Source: CAZLIC01 sp964559535
GTDB lineage: Bacteria > Pseudomonadota > Alphaproteobacteria > Rhodobacterales > Rhodobacteraceae
Reading direction: 5' to 3'
NCBI GenBank assembly: GCA_964559535.1
Contig: CAZLIC010000023.1
Coordinates: 1-49,357, forward strand
Length of the DNA: 49,357 nt
Part shown: positions 7,737-15,365 of the stretch, piece after piece
How the letters are laid out: every line of letters begins with the position of its first letter
Numbering within the stretch: the first letter of the stretch is position 1
The notes under the pieces: generated by a model
Told to the model about the DNA's origin: nothing
The model's database searches: none
What the model saw: only the letters and a program-made list of their open reading frames with translations
Position numbers and translations under genes: made by a program

Positions 7737-8714
7737 ATGGACGGAACCACCCCGATCGTTGTCGGCCCTGCCCCAGGGCCCGCGCTGCCCGACGACCCGC
7801 CAAGGGGCGCGGCCCCGGATACTGCAGACACGCATATCCCCGCGGCCGCGTTGCCCGCGCGGCACTATGCCACCGCCGATGCCGCGCGCATCCGCACGGC
7901 CTTTGAGACCGGGGAGTACCCCTATGCGCGCGAGATGGGCCGCGGCAGCTATGAAGCCGAGAAGGCGCTGCTGCAGGCCGAGCTTCTGAAGGTGCAGATC
8001 TGGACGCAGGAAACAGGGCAGACCTTCGTGCTGCTGTTCGAGGGCCGCGATGCGGCGGGCAAGGGCGGCACGATCAAGCGGTTCATGGAGCATCTGAACC
8101 CGCGCTATGCCCGTGTGGTGGCGCTGACCAAGCCCAGCGACGTGGAAAAGGGGCAGTGGTTCTTCCAGCGCTATGTCGCGCATCTGCCCACTGCAGGCGA
8201 AATGGTGTTCTACGACCGCAGCTGGTACAACCGGGCGGGGGTCGAGCGGGTGATGGGCTTCTGTTCGCCCACGGAATACCTGGAGTTCCTGCGCCAGGCG
8301 CCCGAGTTCGAGCGGATGTTGGTGCGGTCGGGCATAAGGCTGCACAAGTACTGGTTCTCGGTCACGCGCGAGGAACAGCGGGCGCGGTTCAGGGCGCGCG
8401 AGACCGACCCCTTGAAGCGTTGGAAACTGTCGCCCATCGACAAGGCCAGCCTTGACCGCTGGGATGCCTATACCGAGGCGAAGGAGGCGATGTTCTTCCA
8501 CACCGACACGGCCGACGCGCCCTGGGTGATCGTGAAATCCGACGACAAGAAGCGCGCGCGGCTGAACTGCATGCGGCATTTCCTGTGCGGGCTGGACTAT
8601 CCGGGCAAGGACCTGGCCGTGGTGCAGCCGCCCGACCCGCTGATCGTGGGCGGTGCGCGGCTGGTGATCGGCGACGGCTCGCTTCTGCTGGCGGGACCTT
8701 CGCCGCGCGGCTAG
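7737..8714 (+). CDS. ppk2: polyphosphate kinase 2 (PPK2, single-domain)
   Basis: Predicted 325-aa PPK2, which transfers phosphate between polyphosphate and nucleoside di- or monophosphates (cytoplasm). The Walker A loop is GRDAAGKG at residues 103-110 in the context LLFEGRDAAGKGGTIKRF; Walker B and lid follow in FYDRSWYNRAGVERVMGF. The one-domain form with this spacing is typical of class I PPK2 (mainly NDP phosphorylation), although class cannot be settled by eye. The start at 7737 follows GGAGAAGG; an in-frame start at 7674 would place the FnrL-like box next to the start codon and lacks a ribosome-binding site. A proline-rich 40-residue N-terminal extension precedes the conserved core. Confidence 0.95.
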   Translation: MDGTTPIVVGPAPGPALPDDPPRGAAPDTADTHIPAAALPARHYATADAARIRTAFETGEYPYAREMGRGSYEAEKALLQAELLKVQIWTQETGQTFVLLFEGRDAAGKGGTIKRFMEHLNPRYARVVALTKPSDVEKGQWFFQRYVAHLPTAGEMVFYDRSWYNRAGVERVMGFCSPTEYLEFLRQAPEFERMLVRSGIRLHKYWFSVTREEQRARFRARETDPLKRWKLSPIDKASLDRWDAYTEAKEAMFFHTDTADAPWVIVKSDDKKRARLNCMRHFLCGLDYPGKDLAVVQPPDPLIVGGARLVIGDGSLLLAGPSPRG

Positions 8715-8834
8715 GCTTGGGGGCGGGCCCGGCGGTTGTGGCGGCTTGCGCGTCTGGCCGGTTCGCGTTTGTTGATCCGGTGAAGCGGTCAACGGGGCTT
8801 CTGGGCGCCGCAGTGGTCGGGTAGTGATCCGGCC

Positions 8835-9491
8835 ATGACACGCTGCATCCCGCTGGTTCTTGCCGCCCTGCTGCCCGCTGCCCCCGTGGTGGCGCATCCG
8901 CATATCTTCATCGAGACCGGGCTGGAGGTGCTGTTCGACGGGCAGGGCCGGGCGGCGGCGGTGCGGGTGGCCTGGGTCTATGACGAGTTCTATTCGTTGA
9001 CGATGCTGACGGACCGCGGGCTGGACCTTGATGGCGACGGCCGCCTGACGGACGAGGAGACGGCCAGCCTGAACGGCTTCGACATGCAGTGGGACCCCGA
9101 CTATGCGGGCGATCTGTACGTGCTGGACGGGGCCGGGGCGCCGGTGGCACTGGGGCGGCCGCGCGACTGGACGGTGACGGTGCAGGACGGTCGCATCATC
9201 TCGACCCATGTTCGGGCGCTGGACGTGCCGCAGGGGGTGGGGGCAAAGCCGCTGGTGCTGCAGGTGTACGATCCGGGCTACTACACGGCCTACGCCATCC
9301 TGGGGACGCCGGTGCTGACCGGGGCGGGGGCGGGGTGCGGCGTGCAGGTGTTCGCGCCCGACATGACCGATGCCCAAAGCGAACTGCAGGCGATGCTGCA
9401 GGAGTACACCGCCGACCAGAACGTCGAGGTCCAGTTCCCGGCGGTGGGTGCGAACTTTGCCGAGGAGGCGCGGGTGACATGCCCGCCCTGA
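8835..9491 (+). CDS. DUF1007 family periplasmic protein
   Basis: Predicted 218-aa exported protein with signal peptide MTRCIPLVLAALLPAAPVVA followed by HPHIFIET, the start typical of DUF1007. An EF-hand-like loop (DLDGDGRLTDEE) lies near residue 60. DUF1007 genes almost always sit next to NicO-family exporters, as here, where the next gene starts inside its last codons; the protein probably binds or delivers metal at the periplasmic face. No Shine-Dalgarno sequence precedes the ATG. Instead a TAGTGA hexamer lies seven bases upstream, so the mRNA may be leaderless, although the matching -35 (TTCTGG) is weak. Confidence 0.88.
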   Translation: MTRCIPLVLAALLPAAPVVAHPHIFIETGLEVLFDGQGRAAAVRVAWVYDEFYSLTMLTDRGLDLDGDGRLTDEETASLNGFDMQWDPDYAGDLYVLDGAGAPVALGRPRDWTVTVQDGRIISTHVRALDVPQGVGAKPLVLQVYDPGYYTAYAILGTPVLTGAGAGCGVQVFAPDMTDAQSELQAMLQEYTADQNVEVQFPAVGANFAEEARVTCPP

Positions 9492-10468
9492 CCTCTGTGA
9501 CCGCGCGCATGGCGCTGCTGGCCGGGCTGGTGGTGGCGCTGCCGGTGCTGGCGCTGTGGGCGACGGGCAGCCTGGGGGCGCTGGCGCAATGGGCGGCGGC
9601 GGGCCAGCGCGAGGCGCAGGACGCGATGGCAGGCGCGGTGCGGGGCATTCGTACCGGTGCGCCGGGGGCGCTGTGGGCGCTGCTGGGGGTGTGCCTGGCG
9701 TACGGCGTGTTCCACGCCGCAGGGCCGGGGCACGGCAAGGTGCTGATCGGCGGATACGGCATGGCGCGGCGGGTACCCTTTGCACGACTGGCAGCGCTGG
9801 CGGTGGCGTCTTCGATGGCGCAGGCGACCGTGGCGGTGGCGATGGTGGGCGCGCTGGTGGCGCTGGTGGGCTGGACGCGGACACAGGTGCTGGGTGCGGC
9901 CGAGGGGGCCATGCTGACGGCGGGGCATCTGGCGGTGGCGGCGGTGGGGCTGTGGCTGATGTGGCGGGGCGCGCGCGGTCTGATGCGCGCCGGCGCCGCC
10001 GATGCGGGCGGGCATGGCCACAAGGTGCAGCGCGGCCACGGGCATCATCCGCATGGCCAGGACGCCCATCACAACCATCACCACTTCGACCACCACCACC
10101 ATCACGACGAGACCTGCACCCATGCGCATGGGCCGACCATCGCGCAGGCGGCGGCCGTGACGAGTTGGCGCGAGGCGGCGGCGCTGATTGGCGGCATCGC
10201 CATACGGCCCTGCTCGGGCGCGCTGTTCCTGCTGATCGTGACCTGGCAGATGGGCATCTTTGCCGCCGGGGTGGCCGGGGCCTATGCCATGGGTCTTGGC
10301 ACGGCTCTGGTCACGCTGGGGGTGGCGGGGCTGTCGGTCTGGGCACGCGAGGGTGCGCTGTCCACCCTTGCCCCGGGTCGGCTGGCGCTGGCGCTGCCGG
10401 TACTGGAGCTGGGGGTGGGCGCGGTGATCGTGGTGCTGTCGCTGACGCTGGCGGCGGGCAACGTGTAA
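9479..10468 (+). CDS. nickel/cobalt exporter-like protein, NicO family (RcnA-related)
   Basis: Predicted 329-aa inner-membrane metal efflux protein with about six membrane helices. The NicO signature HAAGPGHGKVLIGGY is clear, and IRPCSGALFLLIVTW is the second conserved block. Between them a loop at about residues 178-219 contains 18 His in 42 residues, a metal-binding region like that of RcnA. The ATG at 9479 overlaps the DUF1007 gene by 13 bases, indicating coupled translation; an alternative start is 9509. The metal (Ni, Co, Zn or other) cannot be fixed from sequence. I found no cobalamin riboswitch or recognisable RcnR-type operator upstream. Confidence 0.9.
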   Translation: MPALTSVTARMALLAGLVVALPVLALWATGSLGALAQWAAAGQREAQDAMAGAVRGIRTGAPGALWALLGVCLAYGVFHAAGPGHGKVLIGGYGMARRVPFARLAALAVASSMAQATVAVAMVGALVALVGWTRTQVLGAAEGAMLTAGHLAVAAVGLWLMWRGARGLMRAGAADAGGHGHKVQRGHGHHPHGQDAHHNHHHFDHHHHHDETCTHAHGPTIAQAAAVTSWREAAALIGGIAIRPCSGALFLLIVTWQMGIFAAGVAGAYAMGLGTALVTLGVAGLSVWAREGALSTLAPGRLALALPVLELGVGAVIVVLSLTLAAGNV

Positions 10469-10501
10469 CCGGGAACGACCCGCGTCGTCTCGCCCGCGGC
10501 C

Positions 10502-10530
10502 TTGCCCGCGGCCGGGGGGCGGGCTATCGC
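10502..10530 (+). promoter_or_regulatory. putative sigma-70 promoter, likely leaderless start for the MATE gene
   Basis: TTGCCC (10502-10507), a 17-base spacer and TATCGC (10525-10530) end only seven bases before the ATG at 10538. There is no Shine-Dalgarno sequence, so transcription would start at or next to the ATG. Confidence 0.45.
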
Positions 10531-10537
10531 TGGCCGC

Positions 10538-11908
10538 ATGTCACCCCCGCACACCCTTTCACCGCCGCGCCCCGCGGCGGAACACGCCCGCGCTGTCCTG
10601 ACGCTGGGTCTGCCGCTGGTGGGCAGCCACCTGGCGCAGATGGCGTTGCATGTGGCCGACACGGTGATGATCGGCCGCTATGGCGTGACCGAGCTTGCGG
10701 CGGTGGTGCTGGGGTCTTCGACCTTTTTCATCCTATTCATCCTGGGTGCGGGGTTTGCGCAGGCGGTGATGCCGATGGTGGCCGCCAGCGCCGCCAAGGG
10801 GGACGAGACACAGGCGCGGCGCGATGCGCGGATGGGGCTGTGGCTTTCGGTCGCCTATGGCGTGATGATCTATCCGCTGTTCTGGTTTTCCGGGCCGGTG
10901 CTGGCGTTCCTGGGCCAGAAGCCCGAGGTGGTGGATCTGACGCAGACTTTCCTGCGCATCGCCGGGCTGGGGATGATTCCGGCGCTGTGGGTGATGGTGC
11001 TGAAGTCGTTCCTGGCTGCGCTGGAGCGTACGCAGGTGGTGCTGTGGGTCACCGTGGGCGGGCTGTTCGTGAACATCGGGCTGAACTGGCTGCTGATCTT
11101 CGGCAATGCAGGGTTTCCCGAACTTGGGGTGGCGGGCACCGCCATGGCCTCGACCATGGTGCAGGCGGGGACCTGTGCGGCGCTGGCCGTCTATGCCGCG
11201 CGACTGCCCGCGCTGCGGCGGTACCGGCTGTTCCAGCGGCTGTGGCGGCCCGACTGGGCGGCGGCGGGCCGGGTGTTCCGGCTGGGCATGCCGATCGGGC
11301 TGACCAGCCTTCTCGAAGGCGGGATGTTCCAGGCCTCGGCGCTGATGATGGGGACCATCGGTACGGTGGAGCTGGCGACGCATGGCATTGCCATGCAATG
11401 CGCCTCGATCACCTTCATGGTGCACGTGGGGCTTTCCAATGCGGCCACGGTGCGGGCAGGCCGCGCGCTGGGACAGGGCGACGCGCGCGACCTGCGGGAC
11501 GGGGCACGGGTGGCGGTGCTGTTGTCGCTGGGGTTCAGCCTGCTGACGGTGGCGCTGTTCTTTGCAATTCCGGGGCCGCTGGTGGCTGTGTTCATTTCGC
11601 CGGACGAACCGGAGGCCGCGGCGATTGTGGCCTTTGGCGTGGTGCTGATGGCGCTGGCCGGGTTGTTCCAGGTGGCCGACGCGATGCAGGTGATGGCGCT
11701 TGGACTGCTGCGCGCCATCCAGGACACGCGGGTGCCGATGTGGATTGCCGCGTTCAGCTATTGGGCCGTGGGCATTCCGGCCAGCTGGGTGCTGGCCTTT
11801 CCGCTGGGCTATGGCGGTGCAGGGCTGTGGCTGGGGCTTGTGACGGGGCTGGTGGTGGCGGCAACGCTGTTGATGACGCGGTTCTGGCGACGGGCGCCGC
11901 GGCCCTAG
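10538..11908 (+). CDS. MATE family multidrug efflux transporter (NorM-like)
   Basis: Predicted 456-aa inner-membrane antiporter with about twelve transmembrane helices arranged as two homologous halves, as in NorM/DinF proteins that expel cationic drugs in exchange for Na+ or H+. Conserved features include LTLGLPLVGSHLAQMALHVADTVMIGRYG in helices 1 to 2 (broken here only for reference), NIGLNWLLIFG in helix 5 and the matching segment in the C-terminal half. The start at 10538 is chosen because a promoter-like element ends seven bases before it; the in-frame start at 10502 would lie within that promoter. The stop shares the CTAG tetranucleotide with the stop of the convergent PhzF-like gene. 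Confidence 0.92.
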   Translation: MSPPHTLSPPRPAAEHARAVLTLGLPLVGSHLAQMALHVADTVMIGRYGVTELAAVVLGSSTFFILFILGAGFAQAVMPMVAASAAKGDETQARRDARMGLWLSVAYGVMIYPLFWFSGPVLAFLGQKPEVVDLTQTFLRIAGLGMIPALWVMVLKSFLAALERTQVVLWVTVGGLFVNIGLNWLLIFGNAGFPELGVAGTAMASTMVQAGTCAALAVYAARLPALRRYRLFQRLWRPDWAAAGRVFRLGMPIGLTSLLEGGMFQASALMMGTIGTVELATHGIAMQCASITFMVHVGLSNAATVRAGRALGQGDARDLRDGARVAVLLSLGFSLLTVALFFAIPGPLVAVFISPDEPEAAAIVAFGVVLMALAGLFQVADAMQVMALGLLRAIQDTRVPMWIAAFSYWAVGIPASWVLAFPLGYGGAGLWLGLVTGLVVAATLLMTRFWRRAPRP

Positions 11909-12810
11909 GCCCCCGCTGCGCCGACGGGCGGCGGGGCGATGCGGCCCTGCGACACGCGCACGGCGCTGCCGCCCACCCTGACTTCGGTCAGTTTTCCCTG
12001 AGAGACAGTGGCGGCCAGCGTGAGGTCGCTGGGGCGGCCCATTTCGACGCCTTGGCGAAGGCGAAGCGTGGTGGTGCCCGCGTTCAGGTGGCCGTGCGCC
12101 AGCAGCCAGCCCGACAGGATGGCCGTGGCCGAGCCGGTGGCGGGGTCTTCCGGCACGCCGCCGGTGGGCGAGAACATGCGGGCGCGGATGCTGCCGTCGG
12201 GCAGGCGGGCGAAGAGGTAGGCGCTGTCGCAGCCGGTGCCCTGCAGCAGGGCGGACCAGTGCGGTTCGATGGGCCGGGCGGCGGCCAGCGTTTCAAGGCT
12301 GTCGACCGGGACATACAGGAAGGTCGGGCCGCCTTGCCAGAATTCGGTGGCTCCGGTGATGGCGGCAGCGGGCAGGCCAAGCGCCTGTGCTGCCTGTGCG
12401 GGCGTGGTACGGGCGGCGGCGGAGTGGGGGATCACCGGGGCGGCGAAGCTGCCCTGCGTGACGCCTGCGCGCCGGGTCAGGCGGACGGGGACCAGCCCTG
12501 CCACCTCTTCCAGCGTGATGTCGGTGTCCCAATCGCCGGGACCATGGGCCATTTCTGCCAGCAGCGTGGCGCAGCCGAGGGTCGGGTGCCCGGCAAAGGG
12601 GATTTCGGCGGTGGGAAAGAAGATGCGGACGGCGGCGGTGTGCGCGGGGTCGCGCGGGGGCATCACGAAGATGGTTTCCGACAGGTTGAACTCGCGCGCC
12701 ATGGCCTGCATCTGCGCGGTCGTCAGCCCTTCGGCACCCAGCACCACCGACAGCGGGTTGCCGGTGTAGGGGGTGGTGGTGAAGACATCGAGCGTGTGGA
12801 AATCGAGCAT
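11905..12810 (-). CDS. PhzF family protein (phenazine biosynthesis-like isomerase/epimerase fold)
   Basis: Predicted 301-aa cytoplasmic protein of the PhzF/DapF-fold family. The catalytic Glu lies in FNLSETIFV near residue 45, and the paired conserved blocks IPFAGHPTLG (N-terminal domain) and VPEDPATGSA (C-terminal domain) define the family. No phenazine genes are nearby, so the substrate is unknown; many PhzF homologues in proteobacteria are uncharacterised isomerases. The start at 12810 lies two bases from the rlmJ stop, so the two minus-strand genes form an operon with rlmJ first. Its stop overlaps that of the MATE gene by four bases. Confidence 0.9.
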   Translation of the reverse strand: MLDFHTLDVFTTTPYTGNPLSVVLGAEGLTTAQMQAMAREFNLSETIFVMPPRDPAHTAAVRIFFPTAEIPFAGHPTLGCATLLAEMAHGPGDWDTDITLEEVAGLVPVRLTRRAGVTQGSFAAPVIPHSAAARTTPAQAAQALGLPAAAITGATEFWQGGPTFLYVPVDSLETLAAARPIEPHWSALLQGTGCDSAYLFARLPDGSIRARMFSPTGGVPEDPATGSATAILSGWLLAHGHLNAGTTTLRLRQGVEMGRPSDLTLAATVSQGKLTEVRVGGSAVRVSQGRIAPPPVGAAGA

Positions 12811-12812
12811 TC

Positions 12813-13586
12813 TCAGGCCCCCTTGAAGATGGCCGCGACCTGCACTGCGGCCTGTTCGGTGCCATAGGGCGCGTTGACGATGAACAGGCCCGAGCCCGCC
12901 ATCCGGTGGCCCGGGCGGACGGGGGGGAAGGTCACCTCGTGCCGCATGCCTTCGGGAAAGGCCGCGGCCAGCGCCTTGAGCATCGGCTTGTGCGGGGCGG
13001 CGTCGAGGATGGGGTACCACAGCACCTTGACGCCGGGCGACCAGCGCCGGGCGATCTCGGCCATGACCTTGGGCGCCTTGGCATAGTCCTCTTTCAGTTC
13101 GTACGACGGGTCGATCAGCATCAGGCCGCGGGGCGGCTTGGGTGGCGTCAGCGCCAGCGCCATTTCCCAGCCGTCGCGCCGGTGCACATGCGCCATGCCG
13201 CGGGTTTCGGCGGCAAGGGCCACGTGTTCCTGCGGGTGCAACTCGGCCAGGTGGATCGAATCGGTGGGGCGCAGCGTATAGGCCGCGATCAGCGGCGAGC
13301 CGGGGTAGGCCGCGGGGCCGTACTTGGCGCGCGCCGCGTCGATCGCCTGACGCCACGGGTGATCGGCGGGAAACCGCGCTTCCAGCCGCCCGACACCGGC
13401 CGCCGCTTCGCCCGTCTTCAGCGCCTCGGGCGAGGCGAGATCGTAGATTGCACGGCCCGCATGGGTTTCCATGTAGGTGACAGGCCGGTCCTTGGCCGTC
13501 AGCAGCGACAGCATCGCCGCAAGCAGCGCGTGCTTGTGAACGTCGGCCGGATTTCCCGCGTGATAGCCGTGCTGGTAGGACAGCAT
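12813..13586 (-). CDS. rlmJ: 23S rRNA (adenine(2030)-N6)-methyltransferase RlmJ
   Basis: Predicted 257-aa enzyme methylating A2030 of 23S rRNA. The start MLSYQHGYHAGNPADVHKH is the diagnostic N-terminus of the RlmJ (DUF519) family; YMETHAGRAIYDL is the SAM-binding motif and LMLIDPSYE carries the DPxY catalytic block. The ATG at 13586 gives this canonical N-terminus; an in-frame start ten codons upstream would add MVTRGKLETG. TTAGAG lies seven bases before the ATG on the minus strand, which could also mean a leaderless transcript. It precedes the PhzF-like gene by two bases and is divergent from the TerC-like gene. Confidence 0.95.
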   Translation of the reverse strand: MLSYQHGYHAGNPADVHKHALLAAMLSLLTAKDRPVTYMETHAGRAIYDLASPEALKTGEAAAGVGRLEARFPADHPWRQAIDAARAKYGPAAYPGSPLIAAYTLRPTDSIHLAELHPQEHVALAAETRGMAHVHRRDGWEMALALTPPKPPRGLMLIDPSYELKEDYAKAPKVMAEIARRWSPGVKVLWYPILDAAPHKPMLKALAAAFPEGMRHEVTFPPVRPGHRMAGSGLFIVNAPYGTEQAAVQVAAIFKGA

Positions 13587-13630
13587 TCCCGTCTCTAATT
13601 TGCCACGCGTGACCATGGCAGCTTTGTGCT

Positions 13631-13649
13631 GTCAGGTACAAGTCAGGTA
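13631..13649. repeat. two direct copies of GTCAGGTA with 11-base period
   Basis: GTCAGGTA occurs at 13631-13638 and 13642-13649, one helical turn apart, in the divergent gap between rlmJ and the TerC-like gene. It could be a tandem regulator-binding site; no protein can be named. Confidence 0.35.
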
Positions 13650-13712
13650 ACTCTGGTTGCCGTCCGTCCCGCGCGCCCTTATTCAGGCGCAGAAACCAAG
13701 GCGGGGGCGGCA

Positions 13713-14420
13713 ATGCAGGACTTGTTCACCAGCGAAGGGCTTGTCGTTCTGATGCAGGTCATCGGGATTGACCTGGTGCTGGCAGGTGACAACGCCATCG
13801 TGATCGGCCTTGCCGCGGCGGGCCTGCCCAAGGAACAGCGGGCCAAGGCCATTCTGGTGGGCATCATCGCGGCCACGATCATGCGGATCGGCTTTGCCCT
13901 GGTGACGACGCAGCTGCTGGAAATCATCGGGCTTCTGCTGGTGGGCGGCATCCTGCTGTTGTGGGTGTGCTGGAAGATGTGGCGCGAGCTGCGCGCTGGC
14001 CACGAGGTGGAGGCCCATGCGGCGCAGGAGGCTCTGGCCGACCTTGACCTGAACCAGGACGGCAAGGTGGCGGGCGGCGTGCCGCGAAAGACCTTTGCGC
14101 AGGCCGCGACGCAGATCGTGGTCGCCGACATCTCGATGAGCCTGGACAACGTGCTGGCAGTGGCGGGTGCGGCCAAGGAACACCCGACTGTGCTGATCAT
14201 CGGGCTGGGCCTGTCGATTGCGCTGATGGGGCTGGCGGCCAGCTTCATTGCGCGGCTGCTGAACCGGTATCGCTGGATCGCCTACATCGGGCTGGCCATC
14301 ATCCTGTATGTGGCGCTGCAGATGATGTACGAGGGCTGGTACGAGGTGACCGAGAGGGGGCTGCCGTTCCTGGGGATCGAGGGCCACGCCCCGGCGGCCG
14401 CACCTGCCACTGGCGGCTGA
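13713..14420 (+). CDS. TerC family integral membrane protein (putative metal exporter)
   Basis: Predicted 235-aa inner-membrane protein with about seven helices. The two internally repeated signatures of the family are present: GIDLVLAGDNAIVIGLA near the N-terminus and DISMSLDNVLAVAGAA in the second half, each with the acidic residues proposed to coordinate metal. A loop DLNQDGKVAGG between them resembles an EF-hand. TerC/YkoY/MntP-like proteins export Mn2+ or help metallate exported proteins in other bacteria; the substrate here is inferred. The start at 13713 follows AAGGCGGGGG. I looked for a yybP-ykoY manganese riboswitch upstream and did not recognise one. Confidence 0.9.
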   Translation: MQDLFTSEGLVVLMQVIGIDLVLAGDNAIVIGLAAAGLPKEQRAKAILVGIIAATIMRIGFALVTTQLLEIIGLLLVGGILLLWVCWKMWRELRAGHEVEAHAAQEALADLDLNQDGKVAGGVPRKTFAQAATQIVVADISMSLDNVLAVAGAAKEHPTVLIIGLGLSIALMGLAASFIARLLNRYRWIAYIGLAIILYVALQMMYEGWYEVTERGLPFLGIEGHAPAAAPATGG

Positions 14421-14435
14421 TCGCAGCGCGAAGGT

Positions 14436-14457
14436 GCCCGCCGGATGTGCGGCGGGC
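14436..14457. terminator. hairpin between convergent TerC-like and acyltransferase genes
   Basis: Perfect 8-bp stem GCCCGCCG/CGGCGGGC with a GATGTG loop, sited 15 bases after one stop and 9 bases before the other. There is no T-run, so it would be an imperfect or Rho-assisted bidirectional terminator. Confidence 0.5.
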
Positions 14458-14466
14458 GACCAGGCG

Positions 14467-15363
14467 TCAGGTGGCCTGCTTCTTGCGGGGCATCTTCCAG
14501 CGGCGGTGGATCCAGAACCACTGGTCAAGGTGCTGGCGCACCAGCGCTTCGAGACTGTCGTTCAGCGCCTGCGTCATGTCTTCGGGCGTGCCATGGGGGA
14601 TGGGCGGTTCGACCACCACCTCGAACGACAAGCCGTCGGACTGGCGGATGCCGTAGGTGGGCACCAGCAGCGCGTCGTACTTCAGCGCCAGTTCGGCGGC
14701 GCTGAGCGCCGTCAGCGCCGGGCGGCCGAAGTAGGTGAGCGGGGCGCCGTGCGGCATGTGCTGGTCGATCAGCATGCCCAGCATGCCGCCGCCGCGCAGG
14801 AACCGCACCATGCCCTTCAGGCCCTCGGGTCCGCGCGGAAAGACCGGCGTGCCGATGCCGCTGATGGCGCGCACGTAGTGCGCGTTGAAGGCCGGGTCGC
14901 GCATGGGCATGTACAGCGCGCCCACGCGGAACCCGCGGGCAATCAGCGCGGCGCGGCTGGCGTCGTAGTTGCCGAAGTGCCCGGTGACCAGGATCACCGG
15001 GCGCCCGGCGGCATGTGCCGCGTCCAGCGCCGCCAGACCGGCGCCCGCAATCGGACGCGCAGTGGCACGGGCCGCGAACGCCTTGCCCGAGTAGATCTCG
15101 ATCAGCGTGCGGCCCACGTTGTCGGGCACCACGCGCATCAGGCGGCGCACCTCGGCCTCGGGCAGGTCGGGCAGCACCAGCGCCAGGTTTTCGCGCACGC
15201 GCGCGTCGTAGCCTGCGTAGGGCCCGATCACGCGCGACATCACCCAGCCGCACAGCGCCACGCGCATGGGATAGGGCAGCGCCAAAAGCCCGCCGATCAT
15301 GCCGCGCAGGAACCGCCCGCGCAGGCGTTCGCTGAAATCCGGCGCGTCGTCATCCTGCGTCAT
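14467..15363 (-). CDS. lysophospholipid/lipid A biosynthesis acyltransferase (LpxL/HtrB family)
   Basis: Predicted 298-aa membrane-associated acyltransferase that adds a secondary acyl chain to lipid A or a related lipid. The catalytic HX4D motif is TGHFGNYD with His129 and Asp134; further blocks are PRGPEGLKGMVRFLRGG and LIDQHMPHGAPLTYFGR. A hydrophobic segment near residues 20-45 would anchor it to the inner membrane. Its ATG at 15363 lies two bases after the stop of the upstream EamA permease gene, so the two are cotranscribed. The basic tail KMPRKKQAT ends just before a hairpin. Which position on lipid A is acylated cannot be told from the sequence. Confidence 0.92.
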   Translation of the reverse strand: MTQDDDAPDFSERLRGRFLRGMIGGLLALPYPMRVALCGWVMSRVIGPYAGYDARVRENLALVLPDLPEAEVRRLMRVVPDNVGRTLIEIYSGKAFAARATARPIAGAGLAALDAAHAAGRPVILVTGHFGNYDASRAALIARGFRVGALYMPMRDPAFNAHYVRAISGIGTPVFPRGPEGLKGMVRFLRGGGMLGMLIDQHMPHGAPLTYFGRPALTALSAAELALKYDALLVPTYGIRQSDGLSFEVVVEPPIPHGTPEDMTQALNDSLEALVRQHLDQWFWIHRRWKMPRKKQAT

Positions 15364-15365
15364 GG

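Noticed and set aside
8715..8834. Cobalamin or nickel riboswitch, or an FNR-like box, before the DUF1007/NicO pair
   Set aside because: No riboswitch core found; the GTTGA and TCAAC elements are 13 bases apart, too far for an FNR site.
7671..9884. 737-codon minus-strand open frame across ppk2 and DUF1007
   Set aside because: It covers several well-identified plus-strand genes, has a Pro/Arg/Ala shadow composition, and shows no domain.
9556..12867. 1103-codon plus-strand open frame
   Set aside because: Gly/Ala/Arg-rich shadow of the NicO, MATE and PhzF-like genes.
13587..13712. Manganese (yybP-ykoY) riboswitch upstream of the TerC-like gene
   Set aside because: The conserved loop sequences were not found in this 126-base gap.
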